Assembly (NCBI GenBank): GCA_946902875.1
Contig: OX336343.1
Coordinates: forward strand, 17,531,596 to 17,595,595
Source: Nematopogon swammerdamellus
Taxonomy: Eukaryota > Arthropoda > Insecta > Lepidoptera > Adelidae
Reading direction: 5' to 3'
Length of the DNA: 64,000 nucleotides
In this document: in pieces, positions 43,046 through 53,003 of the stretch
How the letters are laid out: each line of letters starts with the position of its first letter
Position numbering within the stretch: the first letter of the stretch is position 1
The notes under the pieces: generated by a model
What the model was told of the DNA's origin: nothing
Seen by the model: only the letters and a program-made list of their open reading frames with translations
Database searches by the model: none
Position numbers and translations under genes: made by a program

Positions 43046-43687
43046 GTATAGCGGTAAACAACAAGGTAACCCTACAGTGGATCAGGGGGCACAGCGGCTC
43101 CTACGGGAACGATGCGGCGGACGAGCTGGCTAAACGGGGCTCCAGCTGGAGTGCAGAAGGCCCAGAACCCTTACCAATCAGCCAGTTCAAATATTGGCTA
43201 CATCAACTTACAAAATCTAAACATGAAAATCTTTGGGCCAACACCAGGGACTGCAGGCAATCCCGGGAAGCCATTCCCAAACCAGACCTGAGACTCAGGA
43301 AGTGCCTGCTAAAGTTCCACAGAGGTCAACTGCGTATGGCGGTAGGACTTCTTACGGGTCATTGCCCACTCAACAGACACTTGTTTACAATAGGTGTCAC
43401 CGACAGTCCCCTGTGCAGAGGCTGCATGGCGGAGGACGAATCAGCCACTCACGTGCTCCTGGAGTGCCCGGTGGTGGCAGAAGTACGACTGCAGTTTCTT
43501 GGGAACGTGGGAACTGCCCATGGAGTGTGGAAGCGTCCAAGAAGAGTGCTCCACTTCATGAAAGAGCTCGGGTGGCTGGAGTAACACCACCCGAGCGCCA
43601 ACGTACGACGGACCGTCTTGAGGTCTCAGTGCGGAGAATGGCCCACCCACCTTCCCAAGGGGCTGGGCAGCAAACAACAACAACAAC
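43046..43687 (+). mobile_element. 5'-truncated LINE L-D with 14-bp target duplication
   Basis: AACCGTTTAAGTTA occurs at 43032-43045 and 43688-43701. Between them is the end of a LINE carrying RNase H, with 3' UTR and a short (CAA)n tail (AAACAACAACAACAAC) instead of poly(A). Such a repeat tail and an RNase H domain fit the I group of non-LTR elements. Insertion looks fairly recent, since the duplication is exact. Confidence 0.9.
43054..43584 (+). pseudogene. L-D protein C-terminus: end of RNase H plus Cys-His tail
   Basis: Open for 176 codons to the TAA. It begins VNNKVTLQWIRGHSGSYGND AADELAKRG, the last RNase H block, with GHSG and the Asp of NDAADELA. Then ISQFKYWL, LRKCLLKFHRGQLRMAVGLL TGHCPLNRHLF, and a Cys-His cluster CRGCMAEDESATHVLLEC typical of LINE C-termini, ending LHFMKELGWLE. 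No damage in the part present, but the endonuclease, RT and most of RNase H were lost by 5' truncation, so it is not a functional gene. Confidence 0.88.
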
Positions 43688-43701
43688 AACCGTTTAAGTT
43701 A

Positions 43702-45581
43702 AGATATAACCTTAAAAAAATGCTTTTTTCCTTGTATTTGTTGCACTCACAAAACTATTTGGTCGCCGTTTTGACAAATAAAAATTTCAATTCAGGTTGT
43801 GACAAATCGCTCACTTAATTTTAAAAACATTCGCTACCAGTCATTGTTATACTTACGATCTTTCAAAATTCGAGCATTGGTTAAAAAAATGGGTGACGAT
43901 TCACACGCGTGTCTATAAGATAATGCTTCTTGTTTTTTTTTTCTCCCAAATGTTAGTAGAAAATTATTTTTCATCTACTACGTATACATAATACATAACT
44001 TCTGACTGCCTGTAATGAGATTCTACACGGAATATATCCCATCTTTCATATCGACTTATCCATATTACATTTTACGGCCGGAGAGGGCCCCCCATGCGCT
44101 CTAATACAAGGAAGTCGCATATTCGCGACAAGAAATTCTTACTACATCTTTGAAATACCAAAAATGTACCCCTTGCTGGCACGTACACGCTCCGGCCTTC
44201 TGTCACGTTTGCTTTATGAACTCGCCAAGCTCAGAAATCATTCACTAAATCTGTGCACGTTCACATATTCGCATTTCTTGAATTGTTGTTATTAAATTAT
44301 TATTTATTACTGATCATCATTTTTCGATATCATTATATTTATCACTATTCAAATAATCATTAAACTTAATTTACAGATTAACTTTTCAAATAGCTGTGTG
44401 CGGAGCGACAAAAACATGTAAACGGTTGTTAGGCCAGCTTTATGCTTTGACGAAAGGGCGACACGTCAGGCCACTAACACCCACTACTCCGCATCGATGC
44501 CATGAGCAGACCTTCTTCGTAATATTACTTAATTGCAATATCAATAAAATGAGGAGATATTTCGTAAATTGTTGGATGTGACAACCCCAAATTTCGAGGA
44601 ATTTTCGTTCAAAAGTGACCCTAACAGCTGTTTAAATCATCGCGGAATATAGTTTTTTTAACAAAAGTCAATGATTTCTCCAGACGTAAAATATTGCATC
44701 AATAATATGTTCAACCAAAACAACAAATTTTCATAAGTGGCCTTCGTTTAAGATTAAAATATAGGTGTTTCGATCAAAACTGTACGATTTCTTACTAAAA
44801 TTAGTATTTTATTATTATATTTGTTCAAAACTTTATTATTGAGTATTTTGTTCTATAATTTATGTTTCGTTATGGCAATATTAATCCTCAACGAATAAGC
44901 TGTTCAGTGCCAATTCATTGTTCGCTGCAAATGGTGACCGTACTCATCGTGGCTGTCGTTGAAAATTTTCAAGATTCTAATCAAAACTTTATTTCACGAT
45001 TTTTTATTAATTTAAATTTCATTATTCATTGTTTGACGTTAATTAGTTTCTTGGCTGTTCCACCTGTAATACTTTAAATCAACAATAGAAACAAACAATA
45101 ATACATACATTCTTAAACAAAGGGCCACCAGTATACGTGCTGTACTGAAAAATTTAAAAAATAAAAATTATCCGCTTTTGTTCGCCAGATCCTCTTCTTT
45201 TAATTTTTTTAATTTTTCGTTCGTATTGTCATTTGAATCGTATGACAGAAAAATGGCTTGATGTGTGTACCAATAAGCGAAAGAGACTGCATAGGGGTTT
45301 TCACTGGTGTAATAAGGCAATAAAGGAGGGCTTAAATGGTGGGGGATACGCCTTCGGCATTCGACAGCCGACGGACCGGCCGTTTCCGAAAATATTATTA
45401 CCTACCTACATATATTATTTTTGGCTATTGTAAGGAAGCTTTTGCCTCGTGTCTACTTATGTTTTCTTGCCTTACGCTACTGCTGTTCCTTGTAAGTGTA
45501 ATGCTTTGCGAACTTGGCTGACACACTGCCGTGTGTATAGATTGGTGTTGTGGTGTGGATTTCCTAAATTTAACGTAGTGG
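43702..45581. other. Unassigned DNA, 1.9 kb
   Basis: AT-rich; no exon, RNA or repeat family recognised. Confidence 0.35.
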
Positions 45582-45895
45582 TAATGATATTATAAGTTAA
45601 AAGGAGGTAGATAGGTTATCTGAGCTCCCAAGCGGCACATTAAATACAAGACCACAGTCCTGTCTGAAGTTAGTCGCCCACCAACTACGCACGCGTTCGG
45701 ACCGCTAACGACGAGCCGCTAACACATCGAAAATGCCGTCGTGTGTAATGAGATTCTGCACTAATTCTAATAATTGGAATAAGACTATTCGAGTCGGCGC
45801 ATCACTTTATAGTTCTTCCTCTCAACTTTTCAAGGACGTGCCATGTGTGAGCACTGAATGTCATATAGATAACCTATCTTTCCTAAAATATCATT
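45582..45895. mobile_element. 314-bp inverted-repeat element with a THAP-type start (P-like MITE)
   Basis: Left AATGATATT (45583-45591), AGG and AGATAGGTTATCT (45609-45621) match the complements of right AATATCATT (45887-45895), CCT and AGATAACCTATCT (45867-45879), with a short insertion on the left: interrupted terminal inverted repeats of about 30 bp. TAGTGG flanks both sides (CGTAGTGG / GATAGTGG), a degenerate 8-bp duplication. Encloses the THAP-start ORF below. Both traits fit an internally deleted P-superfamily element. Confidence 0.6.
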
Positions 45896-45897
45896 GA
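45733..45897 (+). pseudogene. 54-codon ORF starting like a THAP zinc finger
   Basis: Starts MPSCVMRFCTNSNNWNKTIR VG, i.e. Met-Pro-x-Cys-x4-Cys followed by an Asn/Lys stretch, the way THAP (C2CH) DNA-binding domains begin. After VG, where a THAP domain would continue to its aromatic residue, Trp, Cys and His, the sequence becomes Ser-rich and unrelated (SLYSSSSQLF...), and the stop falls at the right inverted repeat. I infer that the body of a P-type transposase was deleted, leaving the first exon start. A host THAP gene exon is less likely given the flanking inverted repeats. Confidence 0.5.
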
Positions 45898-46379
45898 TAG
45901 TGGCCGTTACAACAACCTGTATAAATATTGAAGACATAACCACTATCATTGCATCTAAACATTTCCCAGTAAACGCTTAGGATCGTTCAAGACCATCGCA
46001 ACTTGTCGGCGGCCGCACCTCACCACATTCAGGTCATTTAAACATCCTTGAGGTCTGCATTCCTAGACGGCATTCCTCTTCTTGCACCATCGTCGTGCAG
46101 AGGCGAGGCGAGGCACAGTCCGCCTCTAGCCAACTCTGGGAGAGTGACAGAGATGCGATCAGTCTCTGTGCAGCTATGGTAGTCGTAAATTAATAGTTTA
46201 GTTAGAGAATGACCACATCAGTCATTGTTGTCTATGCAATGTTTGTTGATGATTCTGTTGGTACAGTGTGAGGCTCTATACGAGGTGCGAATTCCGCGGT
46301 TACAACCAGGATAGCGACACAACGCCTTTTCGGATTCGAGTAGGCATTGCAAGGTGCAATCACCACACCAAGGTGGGCC
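45898..46379. other. Unassigned DNA
   Basis: No element recognised. Confidence 0.35.
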
Positions 46380-46735
46380 TTGGTGAACTAGGTGCCATGT
46401 CAGTGCTTCCCTTTGCACGTGCCGGCTGCACTGAACTCGACGAAAAACACTAAAGTGACTGCGACTGACCTTTCAGTGGGGTGGTACCAATCCGGACGGG
46501 TTAAACTCTATCTAGGAGATAGAGTTTAACCCGTTTAAGATATTAAACATAGATATTTTTCTGGTGTTATGGGCTGACATCACGGATGTTGTAGGTGACG
46601 GAGCCAACCGTGTCAGTTTCCATAAAAAAGAGGGAAGGGCCTACAGTGTTACGTGGATGAAACCACGGTCAGTATCAACGGTCGAACGGTCACCAATTCA
46701 AGTTCTGACCGCGCCCGCTTATGCCGTCTGTAAAG
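46380..46735. mobile_element. Rearranged pair of SINE-A pieces around a palindrome
   Basis: Minus-strand SINE-A middle (46380-46503: GGTGAACTAGGTGCCATGTC, GCCGGCTGCACTGAACT, GGTGGTACCAATCCGGACGG); a perfect 16-bp inverted repeat around AGG (46498-46532, GGGTTAAACTCTATCT arms); plus-strand SINE-A 3' end (46562-46631, GGTGTTATGGGCTGACATCA to CCATAAAAAA); then a minus-strand SINE head (46637-46717): T arm CCGTGG-TTTCAT-CCACGG type and a 5S-like CGGGCGCGGTCAGAACTTGA ATTGGTGACCG. Confidence 0.8.
46687..46717 (-). repeat. 5S rRNA-like segment in a SINE head
   Basis: The complement reads GGGCGCGGTCAGAACTTGAA TTGGTGACCG, the 5S intermediate element and C box with changes; next to a tRNA-type T arm (46652-46668). 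Confidence 0.7.
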
Positions 46736-48111
46736 AACTGTAGACAATTACATAATAAATAATTTTCGTTTCAAACAGGAACTGCTAAGACGTCTTCAGT
46801 TCAGTGCGAACTCGTACTAAGCACCCTCGACCTTTTTTATTTACGCTTCGATCTCAAACGAAATTACTTCTTAAGATTTTTGACACTTTACATTCATTTA
46901 GATTGTTCGTCGATGCTCAATGGAATTACAGAAAGGCACTTTCCAAAAACACTTCGCAATGAACGAACTCATGAGTACACCGCGAAACCTTTCTGACTGA
47001 GCACATCCCACTGCTGACATAATAAAATATGTCATTATGTATACTCAAATAGAATTTTAAGATCTTTGGAAAAAAGATTCAAGATCGACCGCTGCTCTGA
47101 CTTTAAAGATCATAAATTCAATTTTCGTTGGAAAATTACTTCTATTTCATTTATAATAAGGTTAAAAATGCTCTCGTCCACTTCCTGCGAATAAGAAATT
47201 TTCTCACACTTACGTTACTCGCCCTCGGTCTTAAGGACTAGATCAAAGGGAGACGTTCCTAGCGGAGTAAAGGCCTCCTAAATTCTATTTTGAAAGGCCA
47301 ATTACATCCCAGCTATTAGCAATATTAATGACGTTAGTCTAGAAATGTCAGTTATGTTTTAATATTTAATTATGTACGTGTATCTAAGTGATATGATACG
47401 AGATCTTTGAGAAATACCTACATACACACTTATATACGAACGCAAGGTACGAGTACATAACTGAAATTGTACACTTGATTCATTTGATAAATTTCGATAC
47501 ACATTGATATAATGGTTTAATCGATACCAGATAATATTTCATAGCTTAATTATTACTGTGTGATTACGAGAGAGCCAAGAAGGTTTATATGTTCGCTCTT
47601 GTGTTGTATCATTTTGTGATCAATTCATTAATGCCTACAAACTAGAAATTCTGTAGGTTAGTTATATTATCATATTATGACTGATAATAATTTGCCAAAA
47701 ATAAAAGACTTCTGTCACTGGCACCGTCGGGTATGTCGCGTCGCGTGTTGCCGAATTCCTTATGTTCTTTTTATTCCAAATATGAATATCGAATCCGGTC
47801 GCAAAAATCGTGCTTAGGACAAATATGCACACATGAGATTCTTTGTAATTTTTTTTTATTTTTTTTAACTGAGCAGAGCTTTGAAGTTGGTTCCTTAGGT
47901 AGGTATGGATGAACCAATCTTAGTTAGCGGGTTCTATTCTGTATAGATTTAATTCGTTCAAGTCTCTGTCCTCTGGGCGGTCAGAATATGCAATTAAACC
48001 TAAAATTGACTTCCGCTAACCCCGAAATTGAACAATGATCATCCGTCGAAGCATGGACGAAGTTTACGCAAAGTCAAGAACCAAGTCTGCGGAGGCAAGG
48101 AGTACGTTATT
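46736..48111. other. Unassigned DNA, 1.4 kb
   Basis: AT-rich, no gene or repeat family recognised. Confidence 0.35.
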
Positions 48112-48440
48112 TTTACCCGACTACGGCGAAGCCAAAAAAGGAAGGGTTATGAGTTTGGCGTGTATGTATGTATGTATGTATGTATGTATGTATGTGACTA
48201 TCTATATTCCACTCTACAGCCTAAAGTACTGGGCCGATTTGAATAATTCTTATGCCAGTGGATTTTTCTTATTCACGGGAGTGTCATAGGCTATATAACA
48301 ATTTTCAAAATTCAAAATGGCGGACGCACGGCCTCAAAATGTCAAATTAGTTTTTCAAAATATATTGAGTGGGGTATCAAATTAAAGATAATTAAATTGC
48401 GATTCCGAAAATATATACTTTGCTATCTATTAAACTTATG
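48112..48440 (+). repeat. Dispersed repeat R4 with (TATG)n
   Basis: TTTTACCCGACTACGGCGAA, GGGTTATGAGTTTGG, a GTAT/TATG microsatellite (48161-48194), CTACAGCCTAAAGTACTGGG CCGATTTGAATAA and GTCATAGGCTATATAACAAT. The ACCCGACTACG start recurs at 30283 and, modified, in the foldback element at 50951. Confidence 0.6.
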
Positions 48441-48770
48441 TGTACAGAGAAATAGAGCAAAATGTGTGGCGCATGTACGAATCGCGATTATTCGCGATGA
48501 AGCGTAGTCGGCCGCGCGGCGCGCCGCGCGCCCCACGCGGTTTCGGTACGTTACATACACCCATGACGCGCGACGACACGCGACGACGCGACGCGAAGAA
48601 GCGACATGGTATTGTTGGTAATATACCTACCTACATACTTACTCACTGATCTACCGCAAATTTTATATAGATATATAATATTATTATTAGATACAGTACT
48701 ATGCTAAAATAAATTGGTATTAAATGTCCATGTAGGTACCTAGTGTAAGCATAATATGTAGTGTAGGTGT
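48441..48770. other. Unassigned; extreme CG patch 48510-48600
   Basis: GGCCGCGCGGCGCGCCGCGC GCC and CGCGACGACACGCGACGACG give very high CpG density. No gene recognised. Confidence 0.35.
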
Positions 48771-49226
48771 ACCGTGTGAGGTCGGTACTTAAAAAGAATA
48801 GCCACACTGCATCTCTCCCCGTCGCATGTCGTAAAAGTCGACTAAGGGATCGTCAGCCTCGGCAGCTTAATGGTGCGGTCAGTTATTGGATGGATGACCG
48901 CCCGACTGTTGGAGGCTGACCGTGGTTCGGATACCACGTTAGTGCTTCCCCCTTTGTCCAATAGAGACAATAGGTAAGGGACCTATATATCTTCTTACCT
49001 TACTAGGTGGTAGGGTGTATCCCGGCCGGGTTGATACCACCGCACTGAGCGAAACGTCGGTCGAAACGGCTATGTAAATAGTTCGTGTTTTCCGTCCAGT
49101 TCAGTGTAGCCGGCGCGAAATGAAGGGAAGCACTGACATGGCACCTAGTTCACCCGGTGTTATGGGCTGACATCACGGATGTTGTAGGTGATGTAGCCAA
49201 CCGTGTCAAGTTTCCATAAAAAAAAG
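48771..49226 (+). mobile_element. Longest SINE-A mosaic: shared module, 5S/tRNA head, full body
   Basis: Module shared with SINE-B (ACCGTGTGAGGTCGGTACTT to GCATGTCGTAAAAGTCGACT AAGGGAT, 48771-48851); head with GTCAGCCTCGGCAGCTTAAT GG, 5S-like GGTGCGGTCAGTTATTGGAT GGATGACCGC (48872-48901) and T arm CCGTGGTTCGGATACCACG; then GGTGGTAGGGTGTATCCCG, GATACCACCGCACTGAGCGA, the 3' body and GTTTCCATAAAAAAAA. Confidence 0.88.
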
Positions 49227-49255
49227 GTAGGTACATTAAATATACCTAATACCTA

Positions 49256-49302
49256 CAATATTTTCGGATGCAAGTTACCCTTCAGCTAAGCGGGATATTG
49301 TG
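49256..49302 (+). repeat. LINE L-B-type stub left of the nested L-A piece
   Basis: AAGTTACCCTTCAGCTAAGC GGGATATTGTGGAAGAGAAG reads SYPSAKRDIVEEK; the near-identical stretch at 49610-49645 reads SYPSTRRDVDEKRRK. Confidence 0.55.
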
Positions 49303-49600
49303 GAAGAGAAGAACCGCCGATTGCGGAAAAGTATTCCCAATTTTCTGGGTGCAGTTTTAGCCCTAGACTCGATTAGTTGCCGGAAACCTACGCCTTTGGA
49401 AATGGCGGTGCCCAGGAGGTTCAGGTGCTTCCAGACAGGTATGACGCTGACTTAGAAACTGGCTTGGAAAGCAAAAGGACCTTCAAATCGACCTTCGCAG
49501 ATAATGCGCAGCACTGAGCCTTGCTAACGTTGAAGGCGTGGGCGTAGCATTCAGGGGGCAACATATCATTGTTATACATACGAGAGTACGGAACACGGGT
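49303..49600 (-). pseudogene. Decayed L-A LINE fragment (RT finger-to-C-terminal piece)
   Basis: Minus strand in shifting frames: NDMLPPECYA, NVSKAQCCALSAKVDL, LNLLGTAISKGVGFRQLIES, RAKTAPRKLGILFRNRRFF. This is the L-A stretch from the YADD region through GFRSFIESKA...RRFF with deletions and stops. It lies between two near-identical L-B words (49271 and 49611). Confidence 0.7.
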
Positions 49601-49604
49601 TCTA

Positions 49605-50240
49605 CACCAGTTACCCTTCAACTAGGCGGGATGTGGATGAGAAGAGGCGAAAACTTGTGTCTGAACTTGAGCAAACACTCGGCTCTATTTCCGAATGGGC
49701 CGTAGCAAGTTGGTCAAGTTAAATACCTCCAAGATACAAGTTTGCGCGTTCAGTCGAAGAGAGCGGCGTTCACACCAGCTCCTTCCTACCAAGGCACGTC
49801 ACTTAAATTTTGCGACCACCTCGGGGTCCTCCGAGTCGAATTTTCGCACGATCTAAACTTCCGGCGTGACATCGAGGGCAAGGCCGTATAAATCGCAGAT
49901 TCGGTACTGCTCGCACCTATGGGATGGCTCAGTCAAATACCAGCTGGCGCCTCTGGACTCGATCCAGCGTCGAGCCGTGCGAATAGTAGGTGACTCCCAA
50001 ATGTCCCGCGATCTAAAACCACTGCAACTCCGTAGGAATACATAGCTAAATCAGAGCCTGTTGAAATACAAACAGAGAGAAATATTTTCCCCCAAGTACA
50101 GTCTCGGGTCCTTCAACCTGGGCACCTGTCAGGCCGGCATGGCATTCGCAGCCTCCGCATGCTACCGAATGTCCATGGGCATCGCTAGACACCTTATGGG
50201 TGGCTCGGCGCCACATGTCGCGCTTACTATAAAAATAATA
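49605..50240 (+). pseudogene. Decayed L-B LINE fragment: RT C-terminus to 3' end
   Basis: Pieces in shifting frames: DVDEKRRKLVSELEQTLGSI SEWAVA, KIQVCAFSRRAAFTPAPSYQ GTSLKFCDHLGVLGVEFSHD LNFRRDIEGKA, CSHLWDGSVKYQLAPLDSIQ RRAVRIVGDSQMSRDLKPLQ L; then GCACCTGTCAGGCCGGCATG, CCGAATGTCCATGGGCATCG and a short A-rich end near 50236. At least two frameshifts and a deletion (49870-49900). Confidence 0.82.
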
Positions 50241-50592
50241 TCAGTAGCTTTGGCCTCGCCTTAGTGGCTTACCTGCTTCGAGTGAGTACATTATTCAACT
50301 ATGTACAACCTGAAACCTCCCTCGGTCTTGGGCCTTGAACTGATTGGTTTACTTACTTACCGAATATGCTTGACCCCAGCCAGATATATATACTTACATA
50401 GACAAAGAAAATCGTGTACTTACACAGCTCAGTCTTCGGTCTTGCTCTGACTGACTTTTCATTTTACTTCAAGACTACATCGTTCAACTATACATAATTT
50501 GTATATATATGTAGGTACTCACTCATGCGCTATTTGCAGAAAACTTTAGTTTCAAATAGAGATCATGACAAATAAACGGACGGATAGTATCA
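50241..50592. other. Unassigned DNA
   Basis: Two diverged copies of a TTGGTTTACTTACTT / GACTGACTTTTCATTTTACT-like context, no firm element. Confidence 0.3.
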
Positions 50593-50886
50593 AGCCGGTA
50601 CTTATATAAAAGAATAGCCCCACTGTATCTCTCCCCGTGTATGTCGTAAAAGGCGACTAAGGGATATGACTTCCTTCTTATATTACTCGGTGGTAGGGTT
50701 TAACCCGCCCGTGTTGGTACCACCGCACCGCACTGAATGAAAGGTCGGTAGAAACGGCTATGTATTTAGTGTAGCCGGTACGACCGAAGGGAAGCACTGA
50801 CGTGGCACCAAGTTCACCCGGTGTTATGGGCTGACATCACGGATGTTGTAGCCTGTAGGTGATGTGGCAGATTCCATTAAAAAAAT
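50593..50886 (+). mobile_element. SINE-A with shared 5' module, no tRNA/5S head
   Basis: AGCCGGTACTTATATAAAAG, AATAGCCCCACTGTATCTCT, GTATGTCGTAAAAGGCGACT AAGGGATATGAC, then GGTGGTAGGGTTTAACCCGC and the 3' body to CCATTAAAAAAA. A GCCTGTAG duplication lies in the GTAGGTGATG block; GTTTTCCGTCCAGTTC is deleted. Confidence 0.9.
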
Positions 50887-50950
50887 CAATATACGAGTTA
50901 CATACAACATTTAAAGTATGCAAACAGTTTTTAAAAAAGCCTAAAATAAA

Positions 50951-51721
50951 AAAAATAGTTATAAAAAACTAAAACCCGACTACGTAAAAGCTAATTATGA
51001 AAATCGTTTAAATAAAAAAAAAATAGTTATAAAAAACTAAAACCCGTCTACGAAAAAGCAAATTATGAAAATGGTTTAACTATAACTAAAAATAACAAAA
51101 TAATATTTTCCATATAATTTATCAGATACAGCATTTCTCTTTTTATATTGATTTTACCTTAGCACTAACTCTATAAATTTTGATAAATTTATTATTTTTA
51201 ACGTTCTAAATATAGAGCCGTGGTCGGGCGTTCTTCGTTCAACAAGACAAGTGAGACCGTCGTTGTGCATTATAGCCGTTGACGTTCGGTATGTACCTAT
51301 GTATCTACTTATAATAATTTTAGATTGGCTCTGACTGATCTTACAAAAAGATGCCAGTATGACACAATGGCGATGGCCGTCCTAAGTTCCGCGCTCTAAT
51401 AATGCACGACGAGGGCCTCACTTGTCTTGTTGAACGAAAAACGCCCGACCACGGCTCTATATTTAGAACGTTAAAAATAATAAATTTATCAAAATTTATA
51501 GAGTTAGTGCTAAGGTAAAATCAATATAAAAAGAGAAATGCTGTATCTGATAAATTATATGGAAAATATTATTTTGTTATTTTTAGTTATAGTTAAACCA
51601 TTTTCATAATTTGCTTTTTCGTAGACGGGTTTTAGTTTTTTATAACTATTTTTTTTTTATTTAAACGATTTTCATAATTAGCTTTTACGTAGTCGGGTTT
51701 TAGTTTTTTATAACTATTTTT
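50951..51721. mobile_element. 771-bp foldback element with about 325-bp inverted arms
   Basis: 50951-51275 and 51396-51721 are reverse complements with few mismatches (for example GCGTTCTTCG against GCGTTTTTCG). The outer 120 bp of each arm is a two-unit direct repeat (AAAAATAGTTATAAAAAACT, AAAACCCGACTACGTAAAAG / CCGTCTACGAAAAAG). The arms also share AGAGCCGTGGTCGGGCGTT and AACAAGACAAGTGAG. The 120-bp centre is unique and non-coding. Flanks AATAAA / GTATGC show no clear duplication. Confidence 0.93.
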
Positions 51722-52719
51722 GTATGCTAATTGTTAATATCGGACTAAGTTTATAATCGATTCTAATGTATTCAGGAAACTCCTTCGCCGCACCCGACCG
51801 CTCCGCGAGGTCGGCGACCACTCGCTGTGAAAAATCAGGGGTCCGCATATTGGAAGTTGATCGGAATTATAGAGCGATTCGCTTAGTGATGCAAAAGGGA
51901 CTTGCGAACTCCCGCCATTTTATTTGCCTATGCGGGTGTTTCTATACCTGAAATGAAAAAGTGAATTTGTTGAAACCAAAATAAAAAATTGGTCAATAAA
52001 ATTAACTTTTTTCCTAAGAAATAACTAAGTATAATAAATTATATATATTTAATATTTATTTATATATTTATTTAAATAAGGTTATACATTTTTTTAATAA
52101 AAAAATTAATACACTTATTTGTCTACACTAAATCGGCGCCATGGCACCAAATATATATCCATGTTCCCCAAAACAATGGCCCATAAAAAAAAAACAGAAA
52201 AAATATTCGCAGCGCACCTAAAAGACTAAATGAGACCTTTTGCGATATTAAAGAATTTTTGAAATGGAAAATTTTAAACCGAAAGTTGGCTACCACCTAA
52301 AATATCTACCCACACGTGAAAAACAATCGTAACTATAATATGGAGAAATGTTGAAATACGTTCATAGTCTACTCAGAAATGCAAAAGATGAGGGGAGAAT
52401 ATTTTACAGTCTAATATATTCATCTCATCAAATTCCGGAAAACTCTCACTTCTCATGTTGGCCGCGTCTTCAAGGGGAGCTATTATTTATTGTATGTACT
52501 TCACTTCACATCACTTGTCTATACCTATATATATGCACATTACATACTGAATATTCTAGTGAACTGTAGGGCTATTTCGAGTTTCGCGTTGCGAATGCGA
52601 TAGATTTGCGAACTCGCTTCCGCGCAGCGGCTTACGTTCTCTACGCACGCTACACCTCGGCGTAGCCGGCGGCGCGGCGTAGCGAATCTCGTGATAGCCT
52701 TGCAGTTTGTACATACGTA
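51722..52719. other. Unassigned DNA; CpG-rich part 52590-52690
   Basis: No gene recognised. Confidence 0.35.
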
Positions 52720-53003
52720 TCACATTCTGTATCCCGATCAGAGCAATCGGTGTTGTGCTGCTAGTACTATTCTAAATTAAAGCACAATACCGACCACCAC
52801 ATTTAGCATAGTATTAGGACAAGATAACTATCAACCAGCAAGTAAAGGCACGAAGACCCACCTGCTGCATGACTCGATAGCTGCGTGGCTAGCCTGTCAC
52901 CATTCAGCATGGCATCTTGTCCTTATACCTTATTCGCCTTTTACGACATGCACGGCGAGAGATTCAGTGGGGGTATTATTTTTAAGTACTAGCCCCACAC
53001 GGT
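52720..53003 (+). mobile_element. SINE-B copy
   Basis: CACATTCTGTATCCCGATCA, GAGCAATCGGTGTTGTGCTG, AGCACAATACCGACCACCAC, GGCACGAAGACCCACCTGCT, CATTCAGCATGGCATCTTG and the end module TTACGACATGCACGGCGAGA to CTAGCCCCACACGG. Confidence 0.85.

Noticed and set aside
43032..43701. Host RNase H-containing gene
   Set aside because: Flanking 14-bp duplication, (CAA)n tail and LINE-type Cys-His tail show a truncated retrotransposon.
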